Source of the DNA: JAENVT01 sp031424145
GTDB lineage: Bacteria > Actinomycetota > Acidimicrobiia > Acidimicrobiales > Ilumatobacteraceae
Direction: 5' to 3'
Length of the DNA: 7,924 bases
NCBI GenBank assembly: GCA_031424145.1
Contig: JANPGV010000156.1
Span: forward strand, 1-7,924
A program made the position numbers and the translations under genes. Positions 5,765 to 7,924 of the stretch are shown in pieces. Within the stretch, counting starts at the first letter, position 1, and every line of letters starts with the position of its first letter. The notes beneath the pieces were generated by a model, which made no database searches, was not told the DNA's origin, and saw only the letters and a list, made by a program, of their open reading frames with translations.

Positions 5765-6618
5765 TGACCGACCAACGAGTCTGGATGATCACCGGTGCCA
5801 GTCGAGGCATGGGAGTCGCCTTCTCCAAAGCGGCCTTGGCAGCTGGCGACGCGGTCGTCGCCACCGGACGTCGACCGGACGAGATCGCAACAATCCTCGG
5901 AGAGTCAGACAGCGTTCTCGCCGTCAAGCTCGACGTCACCAGCGTCGATGAAGCCCAAGCAGCCGCAGACGCCGCCGTGGAACGGTTCGGCCGGATTGAC
6001 GTGGTCGTCAACAACGCCGGTGCCTCGTTCAAGGGGTACTTCGAGGAGATGTCGCCCGAACAGGTCGAGCAACAACTCGCGACCAACCTGCTCGGTCCGA
6101 TGAACGTCACACGAGCAGTGCTTCCCGTCATGCGCCGACAGCGTTCAGGCCACGTGATCGCGATCTCCTCAGGTGCCGGGCTGATGGGGTTCGAATACTC
6201 GTCGGTCTATGCAGCATCCAAGTCCGGATTGGAAGGCTGGATTGGGGCACTCGACCAAGAGGTCGCCCCGTTCGGCATCCGGACCACGATCATCAACCCG
6301 GGTTTCTTCCGCACCACACTGGCCAGCCCCGAGTCGCTCATCTGGCCAGCGTTGACCCTCGACGACTACGCCCAACGCAGCGCCGCGCAACGAACATGGT
6401 GGTCTTCGGTTGACGGCCAGCAAGCCGGCGATCCCGACAAGCTCGCACAGGCTCTGCTCACGATCGTCGACGAAGACCCGCCACCCCGACGGTTCATCGC
6501 CGGCGCCGACGTGATGGCGTTAGCCCAACGCAAGATCGACGAACTCCACGAGCAAATCGAATCACATCGCGAACTGTCAACCTCGCTGAGCTTCGATCCG
6601 GAAACCGGCGTCCTCTAG
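5764..6618 (+). CDS. Short-chain dehydrogenase/reductase (SDR)
   Basis: This is a cytoplasmic NAD(P)-dependent oxidoreductase of 284 aa with a Rossmann fold. The cofactor motif TGASRGMG spans 10-17, and Arg36-Arg37 after the second strand suggest NADP(H). The structural NNAG is at 83-86. The catalytic set is complete: N108, S136, Y149 and K153 (YAASK), followed by NPGFFRTTL (178-186). The C-terminal part after about 190 is longer than in minimal SDRs and helical, as in the subgroup acting on bulky hydrophobic alcohols or ketones; the substrate is not known. ATG 5764 overlaps the regulator's TGA, so the gene is co-transcribed with and presumably controlled by the MmyB-like regulator, making a regulator-enzyme pair with the divergent exporter. 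Confidence 0.93.
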   Translation: MTDQRVWMITGASRGMGVAFSKAALAAGDAVVATGRRPDEIATILGESDSVLAVKLDVTSVDEAQAAADAAVERFGRIDVVVNNAGASFKGYFEEMSPEQVEQQLATNLLGPMNVTRAVLPVMRRQRSGHVIAISSGAGLMGFEYSSVYAASKSGLEGWIGALDQEVAPFGIRTTIINPGFFRTTLASPESLIWPALTLDDYAQRSAAQRTWWSSVDGQQAGDPDKLAQALLTIVDEDPPPRRFIAGADVMALAQRKIDELHEQIESHRELSTSLSFDPETGVL

Positions 6619-6743
6619 TCGTCCGATACAGCGAGGCCGCTGCCCGGTATCCCGTTGCCGCCGCCGAAGAAACCGGCTGCCCCCACGCCTGTGCTACGAC
6701 GATCGAAGACACACACCGGCCGGGCCCCGATGCTACGAAACGC

Positions 6744-6757
6744 CGCAACGCGTTGCG
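6744..6757. repeat. 14-bp palindrome between convergent genes
   Basis: CGCAACGCGTTGCG is a perfect palindrome in the 180-bp gap between the convergent dehydrogenase and monooxygenase genes. It lacks a T-tract on either side, so it is a poor terminator. I see no other gene or strong hairpin in 6619-6798. Confidence 0.25.
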
Positions 6758-6798
6758 CTCTCCATCCGGGCAATCTGGCGCGGAAGCCGGATCGCTCG

Positions 6799-7664
6799 TC
6801 ACGACATGTTAAGCGCGCCAGCGACTGAAGCGATGTAGTCGATGTGGGTGTCGACCGAGGCTAGGCCGAGTCCCATTGTGACTAGGGAGATGTGGGTACC
6901 GCCTGCTTCGCGCCACGCGCCGATCTCCGCTGTTAGCTCGCCGAGATTCGATCCACTCAACGCCACATACTCGCCACCGAAAGCGTCGACCGACCTGCCA
7001 CCATCAGCGACTCGATCGCGAAGCGCGACCCATGCTTCGACGGCATGGTCGACGCCGCCACCGAAGAAGATGAATCCGTCAGCGAGACGGGCTGCGCGTT
7101 CGTAGGCCCGATCGCCGGAGCCGCCGAGCCAGATCGGGATCGGCCGAGTTGGTTTGGGCACGAGTGCCGCCCGGTCGATTCGGTCGAAGCGGCCCGAGAA
7201 GTCGACGACGGGCTCGGTGAACAGTTGACGAAGCAGCTGGATCTGTTCCTCTTGTCGGGCACCACGCGTGGCGAACACTTGCCCGAGTGCCTCGTACTCG
7301 ACATGGCTCCAGCCGACGCCAACACCGAGCCGCAGGCGGCCGCCTGAGAGCAGGTCGACATCGGTGGCCTGGCGGGCCACGAGGGCGGTCTGGCGTTGCG
7401 GAAGGATCAGGATCCCGGTCGCGAAACCGATTCGCTCGGTGATTCCGGCCACGTATCCGAACATGACGAACGGGTCGTGGACGGGTCATGTTCGTTGTAT
7501 GGGCCGGGCAGCCGAGGCGTTCGATCAGCGTGTACGGCGCCCATTACGTGGTCGTATGCGAGAAGGTGGTCGAAGCCCAAATCCTCCACCGCTCGACCAA
7601 ACTTGCGAACAGCGCTCGCGTCGCCGCCAAGCTCCGTCTGCGGATAGACGATTCCGATCTGCAT
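6799..7664 (-). pseudogene. F420-type luciferase-like monooxygenase, frameshifted by one base
   Basis: This is a flavin/F420-dependent oxidoreductase of the LLM superfamily (TIM barrel), which would be 288 aa if intact. The first part (7664 to about 7482) reads MQIGIVYPQTELGGD...AVEDLGFDHLLAYDHV...GPYNEHDP. The rest, in another frame, reads HDPFVMFGYVAGITERIGFATGILILPQRQTALVARQATDVDLLSGGRLRLGVG... through PIPIWLGGSGDRAYERAARLADGFIF to the stop at 6799. Restoring one base (an A at plus-strand 7481, turning TC into TTC for Phe62) rejoins the frames with no residue lost and gives the family sequence EHDPFHDPFVMFGY. All other motifs are intact and no further stops are seen, so this is a very recent mutation or a sequencing error. 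ATG 7664 is preceded by GGAAGG about 9 nt away. Confidence 0.88.
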
Positions 7665-7704
7665 GAACTTCACCCTTCCACACATTCGCAACCAACGAAT
7701 CGAC

Positions 7705-7734
7705 ACGTTTCTCGAAAGGTCGTGCGGGTGTCAA
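7705..7734 (-). promoter_or_regulatory. Possible promoter of the monooxygenase gene
   Basis: On the minus strand there is a perfect TTGACA (7734-7729), and AAACGT (7710-7705) lies at a spacing of 18 bp as a weak -10 box. It is correctly placed 41 bp before the start codon of the monooxygenase. The stretch from 7665 to about 7784 holds nothing else that I can identify. Confidence 0.35.
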
Positions 7735-7784
7735 GTGCGCCGGCATCCGATACCCGACAGTGAGCGGCACAGTCCGCCCGCACG

Positions 7785-7924
7785 ATGGGACTGTCAGATT
7801 GTTTGTGTAACTGGTCGTGATGGTCATGGTTAGTTGGCTGCCGTGATCCGGTCGCCGTAGTGGATGGTCAGGGTGTTCAGGATGCTCTTCCAGGCGTTGA
7901 TCTTGCCGGTTGGGTTGCTCCGAT
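7785..7924 (-). mobile_element. End of an IS256-like insertion sequence (continues past the window)
   Basis: A transposase C-terminus reads in from the right edge and stops at 7830. Outside its stop codon, within 45 bp, lies a sequence of terminal-repeat type (7785-7812), including CTGTCAGATTGTTTGTGTAA. A GTGTAA block near the element end is common in IS256-family inverted repeats. The exact outer boundary and the target duplication cannot be fixed because the other end is outside the window. Confidence 0.5.
7830..7924 (-). CDS. Transposase C-terminus, IS256 (Mutator) family, partial
   Basis: Only the last 30 codons are present, entering from the right edge and ending with TAA (7832-7830). 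The sequence WKSILNTLTIHYGDR followed by a short ITAAN tail fits the C-terminus of IS256-family DDE transposases, where a pattern such as W-K-x-x-(L/M)-N-x-x-x-I-x-(F/Y)-x-(D/G)-R-(I/F) closes the protein. The catalytic DDE residues lie beyond the window, so intactness cannot be judged. The family assignment rests on this short tail and on the adjacent terminal repeat. Confidence 0.55.
   Translation of the reverse strand, partial: RSNPTGKINAWKSILNTLTIHYGDRITAAN

Noticed and set aside
7525..7827. 100-aa minus-strand frame between the IS and the monooxygenase
   Set aside because: It spans the IS end and the monooxygenase promoter, and overlaps the monooxygenase gene in a different frame; it has no recognisable domain.
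1..7924. CRISPR array, toxin-antitoxin pair or other defence system
   Set aside because: There are no regularly spaced short repeats, and no protein in the window carries a defence-type domain.

Overview
This is a high-GC window with strong G/C preference at third codon positions. An F420-type luciferase-like monooxygenase gene, an MmyB-type XRE regulator and an arm-domain integrase fragment all point to an actinobacterium. A member of Acidimicrobiia or a related group is plausible, but that is inference. Most of the window is ordinary accessory chromosome: small regulator-plus-enzyme modules, one mobile-element scar and the edge of an insertion sequence.

Layout from left to right. (1) 62-608: an Hsp20 small heat-shock protein gene with a near-consensus promoter, whose spacer and -10 box are covered by a perfect 10-bp-arm inverted repeat (a likely repressor operator). 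A strong hairpin follows the gene. (2) 609-1506: a 400-bp stretch with only a doubtful small ORF, then a 165-aa all-helical protein of unknown function. (3) 1500-1993: a scar of a site-specific integrated element. It holds the N-terminal (arm-binding) fragment of a tyrosine recombinase, the 3' half of a tRNA-Gly(GCC) just upstream of it, and 23-bp direct repeats plus a dyad beyond the tRNA piece that could be integrase arm sites. (4) 2091-3280, minus strand: a MerR regulator translationally coupled to a UlaG-like metallo-beta-lactamase-fold hydrolase, with a MerR-type dyad at the promoter. (5) 3358-6618: a DHA2-type MFS exporter (minus strand) divergent from an XRE/MmyB-like regulator coupled to a short-chain dehydrogenase (plus strand). 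Two palindromes lie in the shared intergenic region. (6) 6799-7664, minus strand: an F420-type luciferase-like monooxygenase gene broken by one missing base near 7481. (7) about 7785 to the window end: the terminal repeat and transposase C-terminus of an IS256-like element.

How the genes fit together: the exporter, regulator and dehydrogenase look like a self-contained sensing, efflux and redox module for a small hydrophobic or lipid-like compound. The MerR/MBL pair looks like a second autoregulated unit. I see no new defence or RNA-guided system. The most noteworthy items are the tRNA/integrase scar with its repeats, the Hsp20 operator, and the one-base lesion in the monooxygenase.
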